Source of the DNA: a virus
Length of the DNA: 23,999 nt
Direction: 5' to 3' (one strand)
IMG/VR virus record: IMGVR_UViG_3300010885_011324
Span: 1-23,999 of that record
This document shows positions 16,251 through 23,453 of this stretch, in pieces; within the stretch, counting starts at the first letter, position 1, and each line of letters starts with the position of its first letter. Position numbers and translations under genes: made by a program. The notes under the pieces are model-generated. The model did no database searches. It was not told where the DNA came from and saw nothing but the letters and a program-made list of their open reading frames with translations.

Positions 16251-16499
16251 CTATGCGCTAACTTTAGTACCTGCAAGCGCCTCTTCGATCTTTGCGCAAT
16301 GCACTCGGCGTGGAATCCACTCACCGATGAACCATTTGTATATGGTCATACGGCTCACACCATAGTACTCTGCCACTTCACGAACAGGAATCTCACGCTC
16401 AATACAGAAGCGCCCCAGTGCAACACCGGGACTTCTGGCAGAAGCCTTCAAATTAGCCCGAGTGATTCTTGATGAATAGCCACGGCTGTCCATTATCAT
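16251..16499 (-). CDS. Small HTH DNA-binding protein
   Basis: 82 residues from the ATG at 16499, which overlaps the stop of the upstream gene by four bases (ATGA); the second ATG, at 16493, is an equally good start. A clear helix-turn-helix spans about residues 38-60 (PVREVAEYYGVSRMTIYKWF), preceded by a basic N-terminus and LGRFCIEREI. Small proteins of this style occur in many phage replication operons, where they are presumed transcription regulators. Its gene is in the operon driven by the promoter at 17808-17836, whose -10 box is covered by a dyad, so self-regulation of this operon is a reasonable but untested inference. A role in origin recognition next to the primase is an alternative. 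Confidence 0.75.
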   Translation of the reverse strand: MIMDSRGYSSRITRANLKASARSPGVALGRFCIEREIPVREVAEYYGVSRMTIYKWFIGEWIPRRVHCAKIEEALAGTKVSA

Positions 16500-17362
16500 T
16501 CATCATCGGTAGACCAACTGTTCAGCACATCGACAAAATCTTTTTTGGATGCTGGCTCAGTAATCTTTTTAGAGGGGCGCTTAGTAGGTTCAGCTACTTC
16601 TTCCGTCTCTACTTTAGGTGCAGCCGCCGTTATTGCTTTAGGCTTTTGCTTTGCATCAGTTGCAAATGCGGTCTGGAGCACAGCCGCCTTAGCCGCAGGG
16701 CTATCGCCTTTCTCACGGGCAGTTTCCCATTCCTGCTCTGATAGATATCTAATCGGCTTGAACGTCAGCTTTGGCGTATCGCTGTCGCTGTCTAGGCGAA
16801 TTTCAGTTACCAACGTGTTGATGCTCTTACCTTGAGTGCCAACATATTTGGCGTACTGTTGGAACGGCATCTTGTCTAGATCACCCCGGCCAAAAATAGA
16901 CTTTGCGGGGAGCAGTAGCTGAAATATATCCCCATCAATATCATCGGCAAGAAGCACTGCAAGTCGCTGCTGATACCGGCAAGCCCTAGAGTCACCTTGA
17001 CCAGAGCCTTTGATGTTCTGGCTACAACCTTCGCACGATTTATTTTGCGGGTACTCAATGCTGACATCAGGTTTGTCGCCGTCGTTAGACCAGCAATCAG
17101 GGGATGCCGCTTCTCCTGCTACGTACTTACCAGCGTAGAAGGAACGTGCTACATGTCGCCCACCGTTAACAATGACAAGGTTCATTGCACGGCTTTCGTT
17201 CTTAGCAATTTCTTCACCACTCACCATCAAACGAAACACACCGCCTCGGATGGAAATACGCTTAACGCCTGTGTTGCCAGACAGAGATTTTGTGAGGTCG
17301 TCAAGACCTACTTTTTTAAGATACGCAGGGACTTCTTGCTGAAACAAAGTTACATCATTCAT
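16496..17362 (-). CDS. Candidate phage single-stranded DNA-binding protein with zinc site
   Basis: 288 residues. The ATG at 17362 has an excellent Shine-Dalgarno site (AGGAG, five bases of spacing). The N-terminal two thirds form a beta-rich domain beginning about residue 34 (KRISIRGGVFRLMVSG). Four cysteines (C90, C110, C113, C128) in SPDCWS, CEGCSQN and ACRYQQR look like a zinc-binding insertion. The last 60 residues are Ala/Pro/Glu/Lys-rich, disordered, and end in an acidic aromatic tail (NSWSTDDE). A core domain plus a disordered linker plus an acidic tail is the layout of replication SSBs such as T7 gp2.5, and T4 gp32 also carries a zinc site. The position next to primase, HTH and helicase genes fits. 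I have no direct homology to name, so the function is an inference. Confidence 0.6.
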   Translation of the reverse strand: MNDVTLFQQEVPAYLKKVGLDDLTKSLSGNTGVKRISIRGGVFRLMVSGEEIAKNESRAMNLVIVNGGRHVARSFYAGKYVAGEAASPDCWSNDGDKPDVSIEYPQNKSCEGCSQNIKGSGQGDSRACRYQQRLAVLLADDIDGDIFQLLLPAKSIFGRGDLDKMPFQQYAKYVGTQGKSINTLVTEIRLDSDSDTPKLTFKPIRYLSEQEWETAREKGDSPAAKAAVLQTAFATDAKQKPKAITAAAPKVETEEVAEPTKRPSKKITEPASKKDFVDVLNSWSTDDE

Positions 17363-17383
17363 GTTTTCTCCTAGGGTTAAAAA

Positions 17384-17773
17384 TTACTTGCGCCGAATAG
17401 TGATTTCATATTCACTGTCGATGTTCAATCCGGGTGGGTGGTCTTCGGGATGTTCCGCCATAAACTCCTTCATGTTCGTCTGGTGAATACGCTTTTCCAA
17501 CAACTCCATTGTGGAATGCTCCCGCATAAAATCATAGAAGCTGCCCCAGTCGTTAGTCCAGTAGCGTGTCTTGATAGTGCGGTATGCAGTGCCGTGGGGT
17601 GTGGCAAAGCTGGTTGCTCCAGTTTCTTTGGAGATTTCAATTAGCTTGTGTTTGAGCGTAATCATTTGCGCTTCAAGCTCTTCTTCTTTAGCCTTGTACT
17701 CTTGGTACAACTTCTCTTTCACATCGCGTATCTTGATGTACGCTTGCACAATTTTCTCAATGGGTGCGTCCAT
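17384..17773 (-). CDS. Coiled-coil phage protein, first gene of the primase operon
   Basis: 129 residues, ATG at 17773 with AAAGGA seven bases upstream. Residues about 5-50 are a charged helix or coiled coil (IRDVKEKLYQEYKAKEEELE), followed by a beta-like SFATPHGTAYRTIKTRYWT and a segment FMREHSTMELLEKRIHQTNMKEFM. It ends in PPGLN and a basic tail (ITIRRK). This arrangement occurs in uncharacterised phage replication-module proteins; I cannot assign a function. It is the promoter-proximal gene behind the strong promoter at 17808-17836, 21 bases upstream of the SSB candidate. Confidence 0.75.
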   Translation of the reverse strand: MDAPIEKIVQAYIKIRDVKEKLYQEYKAKEEELEAQMITLKHKLIEISKETGATSFATPHGTAYRTIKTRYWTNDWGSFYDFMREHSTMELLEKRIHQTNMKEFMAEHPEDHPPGLNIDSEYEITIRRK

Positions 17774-17798
17774 GTTGTCCTTTCAATTTTGTTGCTGG

Positions 17799-17821
17799 AA
17801 GGGGTCTATTGTACACCCCTT
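17799..17821. promoter_or_regulatory. Dyad over the -10 box, operator candidate
   Basis: AAGGGGT (17799-17805) and ACCCCTT (17815-17821) are perfect inverted repeats separated by nine bases. They straddle the -10 hexamer of the promoter below (17808-17813). A dimeric repressor bound here would block RNA polymerase. The same bases could form a hairpin only if transcription started further upstream. The 82-residue HTH protein encoded in this operon is the obvious candidate ligand. Confidence 0.6.
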
Positions 17822-17836
17822 TCTTTACTCTGTCAA
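17808..17836 (-). promoter_or_regulatory. Consensus sigma-70 promoter for the SSB/HTH/primase operon
   Basis: On the minus strand: TTGACA (17836-17831), a 17-base spacer, TACAAT (17813-17808). The -35 is perfect and the -10 has one mismatch. Transcription would start near 17801, about 28 bases before the ATG at 17773. The -35 box overlaps the stop codon of the SNF2 gene (TTGACA contains the TGA at 17835-17833), so the promoter is embedded in the end of the upstream gene. Confidence 0.88.
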
Positions 17837-19386
17837 GAGTTTATTTCGTTTTTATACAGGTCGATGATGCCTGAATGGAAGTCAATTTTGCTCTGCAGCA
17901 TGGTGTACATCTTCGTCTCTACAGGGCTACCTTCGATGTGGACTACCGTGACGGGGTTCACTTGCCCCTGCCTATGCACTCTTGCGTTAGCCTGTAGGTA
18001 CACTTCGCTTGATGTGACAGGAGCGTACCATATGACCACGTTTGCGGCTGTTAGGGTAACCCCGTGGGCAGCAGCTTGCGGCTGAATGAGCAAGACTTTT
18101 GGGTCGGTGTCTTCTTGGAATCGCTTAAAGATATCGGTGCGCTTTCCTACGCTAACACTACCGTTTATGATCTCTGCAGTTATCTTGTTCTTTCGCAAGT
18201 ACTCGCTAACTAGATTTATGGCATGGGTGAATGGGATGAAGATAAGCACCTTGTTGGTAGCCTCTTCTATAACTTCCTGAACCGCAGAGAGTCGCGCAGA
18301 GGCATCGAATTCGATTACGTTCTTAGTGTCCGTGTACACAGCACCGCATGAAATCTGCAGCAGCTTGCTTAAGTTAGCTGCAGCGTTTACCGCCGACACC
18401 TCTTCACCGACAGCTTCGATCAGGAAGTCTTTCTTCAGTTGCTTGTAGTACTTTATCTGCTGCGCACTAAGAGGAGCAAAGCGGGAAGTGTGCGTGACCT
18501 CAGGTAAGTCCAAGCATTCCTTTTTTGTAAACCGGATTGCTGGCTGCAGCAGATCATGCACGATGGCCTGAGACTCGGGCTTCGGAACCCACTTAAATCT
18601 AGAAATCTGATACATAACCTTGTCCCGATACATGCCGTACAGCATCGGTGCGCGTACTGGGACACACATCTTCACCAGACCATACGCATCTAGGGGAGAC
18701 TGCGCGGCGGGTGTACCCGTCATCATCCACATCCATGTCTGGGGGGTCATTACGTGCTTCAGTATTTTGAATCGCTCCGTGCGAGGATTCTTGTAGGCGT
18801 TAGCTTCGTCCACAATGATGAGATCAAAGCCCCCATTCTTTATGTCGTCCTGCACGATGCTGACACCATCAAAATTAATAATGACAAACTCGGCTATGCC
18901 GCCTATGATTGATTGGCGCTTCTTGCGTTCTCCATAGGCTACATCTACGCTACGATGCACAGCAAACTTAAACAGGTCAGCTTGCCATGCTGACTGCATG
19001 ATGGATAACGGGCAGATCACTAGTATGCGCTTTATAACTCCCTGCTCCAGCAGATAGTCTGCGGCCCAGATAGCGGATGCGGTCTTGCCTGTGCCTTGCT
19101 CGTTAAAGCAGAAGCCACGGGGGTGCAGGGTTAGAAAGGATGCTGTCTCCTTCTGATGCGCCATTGGCCTAAATATTCCCGGCCACTTGTAGTCCCGATC
19201 TATGGGGGACGGCACTTTTTTTATACCTAGCTGCCGTAGGGCTTGAGCTTCCTCCAACCCCCAATGCACCGCCACCTCAGTAACATCCCCACGCTTGCCT
19301 ACCTCGGCACTCTTTTTAATTGCGGTGGTTATGCGTTCTGGTTGCTTGGTACGGATGACCAAGGCTTTGTTGTTGACGATTTGCAT
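17833..19386 (-). CDS. SNF2-type superfamily 2 helicase
   Basis: 517 residues, beginning directly after the HNH stop (TAAATG). RecA-like domain 1: a Q-like MAHQ motif (residues 75-78), Walker A NEQGTGKT (95-102), motif II VDEANAYKN (DEAN, 193-196, in place of the usual DEAH) and motif III TGTPAAQSP (223-231). Domain 2: VLIFIPFTHAI and the arginine-finger motif VI ARVHRQGQ (468-475). These are the hallmarks of SNF2-family DNA translocases; phage members are common in replication modules, where they remodel protein-DNA complexes or act in recombination or repair. The length is typical for a compact phage version with no extra DNA-binding domain. The stop overlaps the -35 box of the next operon. 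Confidence 0.92.
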   Translation of the reverse strand: MQIVNNKALVIRTKQPERITTAIKKSAEVGKRGDVTEVAVHWGLEEAQALRQLGIKKVPSPIDRDYKWPGIFRPMAHQKETASFLTLHPRGFCFNEQGTGKTASAIWAADYLLEQGVIKRILVICPLSIMQSAWQADLFKFAVHRSVDVAYGERKKRQSIIGGIAEFVIINFDGVSIVQDDIKNGGFDLIIVDEANAYKNPRTERFKILKHVMTPQTWMWMMTGTPAAQSPLDAYGLVKMCVPVRAPMLYGMYRDKVMYQISRFKWVPKPESQAIVHDLLQPAIRFTKKECLDLPEVTHTSRFAPLSAQQIKYYKQLKKDFLIEAVGEEVSAVNAAANLSKLLQISCGAVYTDTKNVIEFDASARLSAVQEVIEEATNKVLIFIPFTHAINLVSEYLRKNKITAEIINGSVSVGKRTDIFKRFQEDTDPKVLLIQPQAAAHGVTLTAANVVIWYAPVTSSEVYLQANARVHRQGQVNPVTVVHIEGSPVETKMYTMLQSKIDFHSGIIDLYKNEINS

Positions 19387-19653
19387 TTATTTAATGGTGT
19401 GGTCGGCGTTTCTTTTGTATGAGCGATTGTCTGAAGCACTCTTTACCCTTAGGTTGCTGCGTACTGTTGTCCCGCCTTTAGACAGCGGTTTCTGGTGGTC
19501 AACATCTTTGCCATCCCCCTTGTGTACCAAGCCAGCGTCTTCCATAATGGCCCGTGCTTTGTTCCGCTCGGCGCGTTTCTTCTTAACTGCAGGTGTGCCG
19601 TCATACTGCGCGTATTCTTTGGCATAGGGACGGGGTTTATTTACGTACGGCAT
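19387..19653 (-). CDS. HNH-type endonuclease-like protein
   Basis: 88 residues, ATG at 19653 with CAGGAG six bases upstream, overlapping the stop of the preceding gene. A Lys/Arg-rich N-terminal half (PAVKKKRAERNKARAI) is followed by a beta-beta-alpha metal motif: DVDHQKPLSKGG (D52, H53), SNLRV (N67) and SASDNRSY (N76). This H-N-N form of the HNH signature is seen in small phage HNH proteins. It has no flanking intron or unusual insertion, so it looks like a resident replication or packaging nuclease rather than a homing endonuclease. Confidence 0.8.
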   Translation of the reverse strand: MPYVNKPRPYAKEYAQYDGTPAVKKKRAERNKARAIMEDAGLVHKGDGKDVDHQKPLSKGGTTVRSNLRVKSASDNRSYKRNADHTIK

Positions 19654-19655
19654 AT

Positions 19656-20048
19656 TTACTCCTGATTAGAATCCCACTTACTGATATTAAAAAATACGTT
19701 TGGCGAATCTTTAATGCGTTGCATTTTGTACCCCAATGCTAAGGCAGCGCAGACGAAAGCGCCATTGGTTATGTATGTATGTGCGTTTCTTTCTACAACA
19801 TGTTTCCAACCGTAGCTTGACATGTATGTGTTTACTGTTTTTCTGCGCTTGAACCCATCATGCATAACAAGCCATTGAGCCACCACTCTAAATTCTGTGG
19901 GGTCAATAGGTTCTACTTCGTTCAGCAGTCCAGTTTTAATATCCCGTGCTGGTAAAATTCCCTCTGCCCCCAGAGTAGGGTATTCCCTGCAGATAGCATC
20001 AATTTGCTTTTGTATATCCTCTAACCCATCCATGTTACTTTTGTCCAT
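19656..20048 (-). CDS. Phage replication-module protein of unknown function
   Basis: 130 residues. The ATG at 20048 overlaps the end of the nuclease gene by 14 bases; an alternative ATG at 20033, one base after that gene's stop, would give 125 residues. Neither has a strong Shine-Dalgarno site. The middle holds PTEFRVVAQWLV, then VNTYMSSYGWKHVVERNAH (about residues 71-89), TNGAFVCAALALGYKM and a terminal NVFFNISKW. The pattern SYGWKHxVE...ITNGAFxxAA..LG is one I recall from uncharacterised phage proteins. No catalytic motif is visible. Confidence 0.75.
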   Translation of the reverse strand: MDKSNMDGLEDIQKQIDAICREYPTLGAEGILPARDIKTGLLNEVEPIDPTEFRVVAQWLVMHDGFKRRKTVNTYMSSYGWKHVVERNAHTYITNGAFVCAALALGYKMQRIKDSPNVFFNISKWDSNQE

Positions 20049-20697
20049 TATGTTCGCAATCTGTTACTGCACAAAAGTTACGGCATGTGAAGTTTGGTTG
20101 TGGGTTCCACATATCGTTTGTGTAGCATGCCTCCAAACGGTTAACTTCGACTAGCCACTTTTTCCATGCATCATGCTGTTGGTCGGCAGTGAATGCAGCG
20201 GGGACTAAATCCTCAGCAACTAGGAACACCAGCCCCGCCTTGATGGACTTGATCTGGGGGAAATGCTTGAATGTGAGAAGCGCCAGCAACTCCAATTGTT
20301 TCTTGTCGGCGTAGCGGCTAGACTTTCCCGTCTTCCAGTCGATGATCCTTGCCTTGTCTTCGTTAACAATAAGAAGGTCGGCTATGCCCCGGAACCATAC
20401 ATTCTTGTCCCTAAACTTGCACGGCTTAAATTCTTTGGTAAGCCCCATCTCGTACTCGCATAGCTTCTCCCCAGCCATCGCTTTGAGCGGGTCTATCTGC
20501 TTCTGAATGAACGCATACTGCGGTGGAATTGGCGTATTGTTCTGTATATATTCTTCCGCAACTTTATGCACAGTTGTGCCGTAGTGCAGATGCGCTTGTG
20601 GTGGCTCAATAATATCTTTAACCACCCGCATACGATGGAACTTGCGGGGGCATTGCTGGAACAGCGAGATGCTACTATACGACCACGTGTATTCCAT
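20035..20697 (-). CDS. Cas4/RecB-like PD-(D/E)XK nuclease with candidate Fe-S cysteines
   Basis: 220 residues; ATG at 20697 with GGAGG six bases upstream. N-terminal SYSSISLFQQCPRKF (C16), then GTTVHKVAEEY (H44), the catalytic core GIADLLI (D107), IIDWKTGK (D120, K122) and QLELLAL (Q134): the H, D, D-x-K and Q pattern of the PDDEXK_1 / RecB family. Three C-terminal cysteines (C205, C209, C214 in FTCRNFCAVTDC), together with C16, could hold a 4Fe-4S cluster as in Cas4 and AddB. It is probably an exonuclease for end resection or recombination in phage replication. No CRISPR genes are near, so adaptation is not implied. Confidence 0.88.
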   Translation of the reverse strand: MEYTWSYSSISLFQQCPRKFHRMRVVKDIIEPPQAHLHYGTTVHKVAEEYIQNNTPIPPQYAFIQKQIDPLKAMAGEKLCEYEMGLTKEFKPCKFRDKNVWFRGIADLLIVNEDKARIIDWKTGKSSRYADKKQLELLALLTFKHFPQIKSIKAGLVFLVAEDLVPAAFTADQQHDAWKKWLVEVNRLEACYTNDMWNPQPNFTCRNFCAVTDCEHNGQK

Positions 20698-20893
20698 GCT
20701 GTACCTCCCTCATATGCCTAAGGGAATTGAGGGTCAGCTTAATTTCGGCAAGCGCCGTAATTGCCTCATTGATTGCCGTGTCCAAGTCTTGCTCCAGCAC
20801 CGCATTATGCAAATCCTTCATAGCTTTCTCTGCCATCATGCACGGATACGCATAGTCAATAATGCTACCCCGTAAATTTCTTTGTTGTTCCAT
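20675..20893 (-). CDS. Small helical protein between polymerase and nuclease genes
   Basis: 72 residues from the ATG at 20893, a start chosen because GGAA lies seven bases upstream. The frame also offers an ATG at 20905 and a GTG at 20917 with no better site. It overlaps the polymerase gene by 29 bases and the nuclease gene by 23. The product is mostly helical (MAEKAMKDLHNAVLEQDLDTAINEAITALAEIK). No family recognised; tight overlaps on both sides support it as a real, translationally coupled gene. Confidence 0.65.
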   Translation of the reverse strand: MEQQRNLRGSIIDYAYPCMMAEKAMKDLHNAVLEQDLDTAINEAITALAEIKLTLNSLRHMREVQHGIHVVV

Positions 20894-22700
20894 AGGTTTT
20901 TCCATATTTAATTTCACAGTTGAGGGGGAGTGTCATTGCCCACTTAGGACGCCAGCGCATACATTCCTGTACGTATCTAGCAGCCTCTTCCCATTTGTCT
21001 TCTTCTACGATACAGGCGACGGCATCGTGTACGGTTAGAACAACCTTGTATCTTTGGGCTATCCGCAGCATCTGCTCCCCTATGACGCAACGCGCTAGTG
21101 CTTGGCATAGGTTCTCTACTACCTTACCACCATAGATGCGCACGACACCCCGGCGGGTACTGTAAATATACTGCGAACGCCCTCTTTCGTCAATCTCTGA
21201 GGGGCGTAAATCTAGGTACTTTAAGGGTAATCCACTAGGCAGATCGAAGCCAACTCCGGGCAGCACATAGACTGCTTGCGGTTGCTTACCAAAGGTTGTT
21301 GTCTTGAGCTTTTCGTCTGCCAAAGCATCAAGGCATCTATGTGCTTCTTCCCATAGTTGAGGGATAAAAGGAAAGCCATCTCGGTACTTGTTCAGGATAA
21401 ACCTGCAATCCAGTTCACCGAGGTCTACGCCAAAATTCCGTAGCTGCACCCGAAACTTAGCATGCCCCATGCCGTAACCAGCACCCAGTATTGTTGTCTT
21501 GCCTACGAACCGTTCGCTCTCCGTAACTTTTTCTGGGGGTTTGCTGTAGATTTTCCCTGCCATGATCTTATAAACATCTTCCCCCGCCTCAAACGCAGCA
21601 ACCAAGTTAGTTTGCCCAGAAATCCAAGCTAAGATTCGCGCTTCAATTTGGGAGGAGTCGGCGTCGATCAGCACGTAGCCTTCTGGGGCCATGATCGCGG
21701 ACTTCAGTTTAGATTTTCGGGGCAAATTCTGTAAATTGAGCTTGTCCTCCCCGCCCCATCTTCCAGTATGGGCAGCGTAGTAGCGCAGGGGTACGGAAAG
21801 GCTACCGCGCTTCGCTATATCAATAAACCTCTGAGTCCGTGTCTCTTCTAGTGTGCTTTTTGACCCAAGCCTAGCCGCGACAAGAGCCTGTACCCTAACA
21901 TCTTCATGCTCGGCAAGAGCCTTAAAGCCCTCGTCCGTTTTGGCTAGTGCGTATGCGGCCTTGCCTGTCTTTAAGCTGACCTTCATGGGAGGTTCTACGC
22001 CCAGCCCCACCAGTAGCATGGCAAATTTTTCGTTGGACATGAGGGATGTTTTGTCCGCATTCGCCGCCGCTATCAATCTTTCCTTCTCGTCTACTACATC
22101 TATCAAGTGTTGCTCTAACAGCGGAAGGTCTAACACTAGTGTCGGTTCTGTAAACATTCGCAGGGTCAGGTCAATCAGCTTAAATTCCTGCTTCTTAAAA
22201 TGCAGCGAAAGAATGTTAAACAGATCGTAGGTTATGCTTGTATCGTTTTTGCAGTACTCCCCGTATTGCATGAGGTCGAGGGGTGTAAAGTCCTTTCTGT
22301 GTTTACCCAATGCAAGCACCACCTCGTTCCCTTTCTGGCCTATCCCGTAGCGAATAGCCAGCTTTGCTAGACTGTTACCTGCCTCAGCACCGTCTACTGC
22401 ACGTGCCATTGCCAGCGTATCAAGCAATGCTTTGGGACGGATGCCAAACCTCCATGAGAGGATAGCCCCATCAAATGCCGTGTTATGAGCTAGGACAAAT
22501 GCGTTCTCCCAATCAAACTGAGCTAGCCAGTCCTTGGTATCCCGCAGCGTCCCGCTGAACCACTCAACCGGCGCATCATCGACTTTGACCGCAACCCCTA
22601 TCACCTCAAAACGGTCATCCCGGATATATTCCTCTGTAGTTATCTTAGATAGACTGTACTCACGATCATAGTACGTCTCAAAGTCGATGGCGATTATCAT
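20865..22700 (-). CDS. Family A DNA polymerase with 3'-5' exonuclease
   Basis: 611 residues; the ATG overlaps the stop of the DUF3310 gene (ATGA). N-terminal DEDD proofreading domain: AIDFET (D6, E8), AHNTAFDG (N73, D77) and YCKND (Y149, D153). Polymerase domain: motif A DADSSQIEAR (D348), motif B R397-x3-K401-x3-L405-x3-Y409-G410, motif C VHDAV (H558, D559). No 5'-3' exonuclease domain. At the position equivalent to E. coli Phe762 it has Leu (L405), the variant associated in viral metagenomics with slower, more accurate or lysogeny-prone phages. Motif C is HDA rather than the usual HDE. This is the phage replicative polymerase. It is unlike T7 in having Leu rather than Tyr at the 762 position. 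Confidence 0.95.
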   Translation of the reverse strand: MIIAIDFETYYDREYSLSKITTEEYIRDDRFEVIGVAVKVDDAPVEWFSGTLRDTKDWLAQFDWENAFVLAHNTAFDGAILSWRFGIRPKALLDTLAMARAVDGAEAGNSLAKLAIRYGIGQKGNEVVLALGKHRKDFTPLDLMQYGEYCKNDTSITYDLFNILSLHFKKQEFKLIDLTLRMFTEPTLVLDLPLLEQHLIDVVDEKERLIAAANADKTSLMSNEKFAMLLVGLGVEPPMKVSLKTGKAAYALAKTDEGFKALAEHEDVRVQALVAARLGSKSTLEETRTQRFIDIAKRGSLSVPLRYYAAHTGRWGGEDKLNLQNLPRKSKLKSAIMAPEGYVLIDADSSQIEARILAWISGQTNLVAAFEAGEDVYKIMAGKIYSKPPEKVTESERFVGKTTILGAGYGMGHAKFRVQLRNFGVDLGELDCRFILNKYRDGFPFIPQLWEEAHRCLDALADEKLKTTTFGKQPQAVYVLPGVGFDLPSGLPLKYLDLRPSEIDERGRSQYIYSTRRGVVRIYGGKVVENLCQALARCVIGEQMLRIAQRYKVVLTVHDAVACIVEEDKWEEAARYVQECMRWRPKWAMTLPLNCEIKYGKTYGTTKKFTG

Positions 22701-23200
22701 GCAGCCTTCTCAATAGCCCGATCAAGATACCATTTAGCCTTCTGTAAGTCTTGTAACTTATTGCCCTTGTGGTCTGCGCGGGTGACATACTTCACTACAT
22801 TACCAAGGTTGTAGTCCAACCCCTTTGCTTCGATAAAGTCTATTGTCTCAATGCCCCCTACCTTGTAGTGTGGCGGGTGGTTGACTGTATCGGCAGCAAG
22901 CACAGGGTTTGATGTGGTATGCAGGCGACCTTGAAGCCGAGTTGGGCTGCTGGTTACGGACAGCAGACGGAATCTTTCCACCAATCTTTCCCGCATTGCG
23001 TCCCTATCTGGCTCAGGCATCGGGGCGTGCATTACCTCTTTCGGGGTTACTGCATTTGGCTTTAACCTGCGCCTAACGCTGTATACGTTTGCATAGGTCG
23101 TACCAAAGTGCAGCGCAATATCTTTGTTTTTTGCTTTGGGGTTTGCTTGCATGTACCGACGAATTCTTTCTGGTCGGTTTAATTGTTTTGCTTTTGCCAT
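22697..23200 (-). CDS. DUF3310 protein with N-terminal HTH-like region
   Basis: 167 residues, ATG at 23200 with AGAGGA five bases upstream. The C-terminal half (about 106-165) matches the DUF3310 family seen in many phages: VNHPPHYKVGGIETIDFIEA, then NVVKYVTRADHKG, then KAKWYLDRAIE. Residues about 8-46 (RIRRYMQANPKAKNKDIALHFGTTYANVYSVRRRL) look like a helix-turn-helix. The two parts are joined by a Pro-rich linker. DUF3310 proteins are often called nucleotide-kinase-like but have no firm function. The fused HTH suggests DNA contact. It is translationally coupled to the polymerase gene. Confidence 0.88.
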   Translation of the reverse strand: MAKAKQLNRPERIRRYMQANPKAKNKDIALHFGTTYANVYSVRRRLKPNAVTPKEVMHAPMPEPDRDAMRERLVERFRLLSVTSSPTRLQGRLHTTSNPVLAADTVNHPPHYKVGGIETIDFIEAKGLDYNLGNVVKYVTRADHKGNKLQDLQKAKWYLDRAIEKAA

Positions 23201-23215
23201 AAAATCCTCTGTTGT

Positions 23216-23398
23216 TTAAAATAATGCTTCTTCAAATTTGTTTACGTAGTTTGCTAATGATTGTTTATGAATCCTTTCTAATAGTTGTGGGTCTACTCGT
23301 ACAAATGGGTCGAATATCCGTGGGTTCTGTAACACAACGCTCTTCCGTTTTGAAGGTGTGGTAGTTGTGGCAGATGCGCCTTCTTGTAATGATCCCAT
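23216..23398 (-). CDS. Candidate small gene overlapping the zinc ribbon gene
   Basis: 60 codons from the ATG at 23398, which has AAGGA (23409-23405) six bases upstream; the same AAGGACTAAA string precedes the start at 766. An upstream ATG at 23422 in the same frame lacks a better site. Most of it overlaps the zinc ribbon gene in another frame; the last 16 codons fill a stretch otherwise without a gene. The N-terminal part is Thr/Ser-rich and could be a by-product of the other frame. The C-terminal part (IFDPFVRVDPQLLERIHKQSLANYVNKFEEALF region) looks like a folded helical protein. No family recognised. Confidence 0.45.
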   Translation of the reverse strand: MGSLQEGASATTTTPSKRKSVVLQNPRIFDPFVRVDPQLLERIHKQSLANYVNKFEEALF

Positions 23399-23453
23399 CT
23401 TTAGTCCTTGTTTCTTTAACATCAGTTACTGCTCCGCATTGAGGGCATCTCAT
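23265..23453 (-). CDS. NrdR-like zinc ribbon protein
   Basis: 62 residues from the ATG at 23453, which overlaps the upstream stop as ATGA; an upstream in-frame start at 23489 would lie inside that gene and is less likely. MRCPQCG (C3, C6), VKETR, RRRICHNYHTFKTEER (C28, H29 or H32 as the remaining ligands) match the zinc ribbon that opens NrdR, the ribonucleotide reductase repressor, but the ATP-cone domain is missing. Small stand-alone NrdR-like ribbons occur in many phages. A role in transcription or host nucleotide control is inferred only. Confidence 0.8.
   Translation of the reverse strand: MRCPQCGAVTDVKETRTKDGIITRRRICHNYHTFKTEERCVTEPTDIRPICTSRPTTIRKDS

Noticed and set aside
18800-18820. 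DEAN instead of DEAH in the SNF2 motif II taken as inactivation
   Set aside because: The two acidic residues needed for Mg-ATP are present, and the fourth position varies among superfamily 2 helicases.
20035-20697. CRISPR Cas4 and a possible CRISPR locus
   Set aside because: No repeat array, Cas1 or Cas2 in the window; Cas4-like nucleases are common in phage replication operons.
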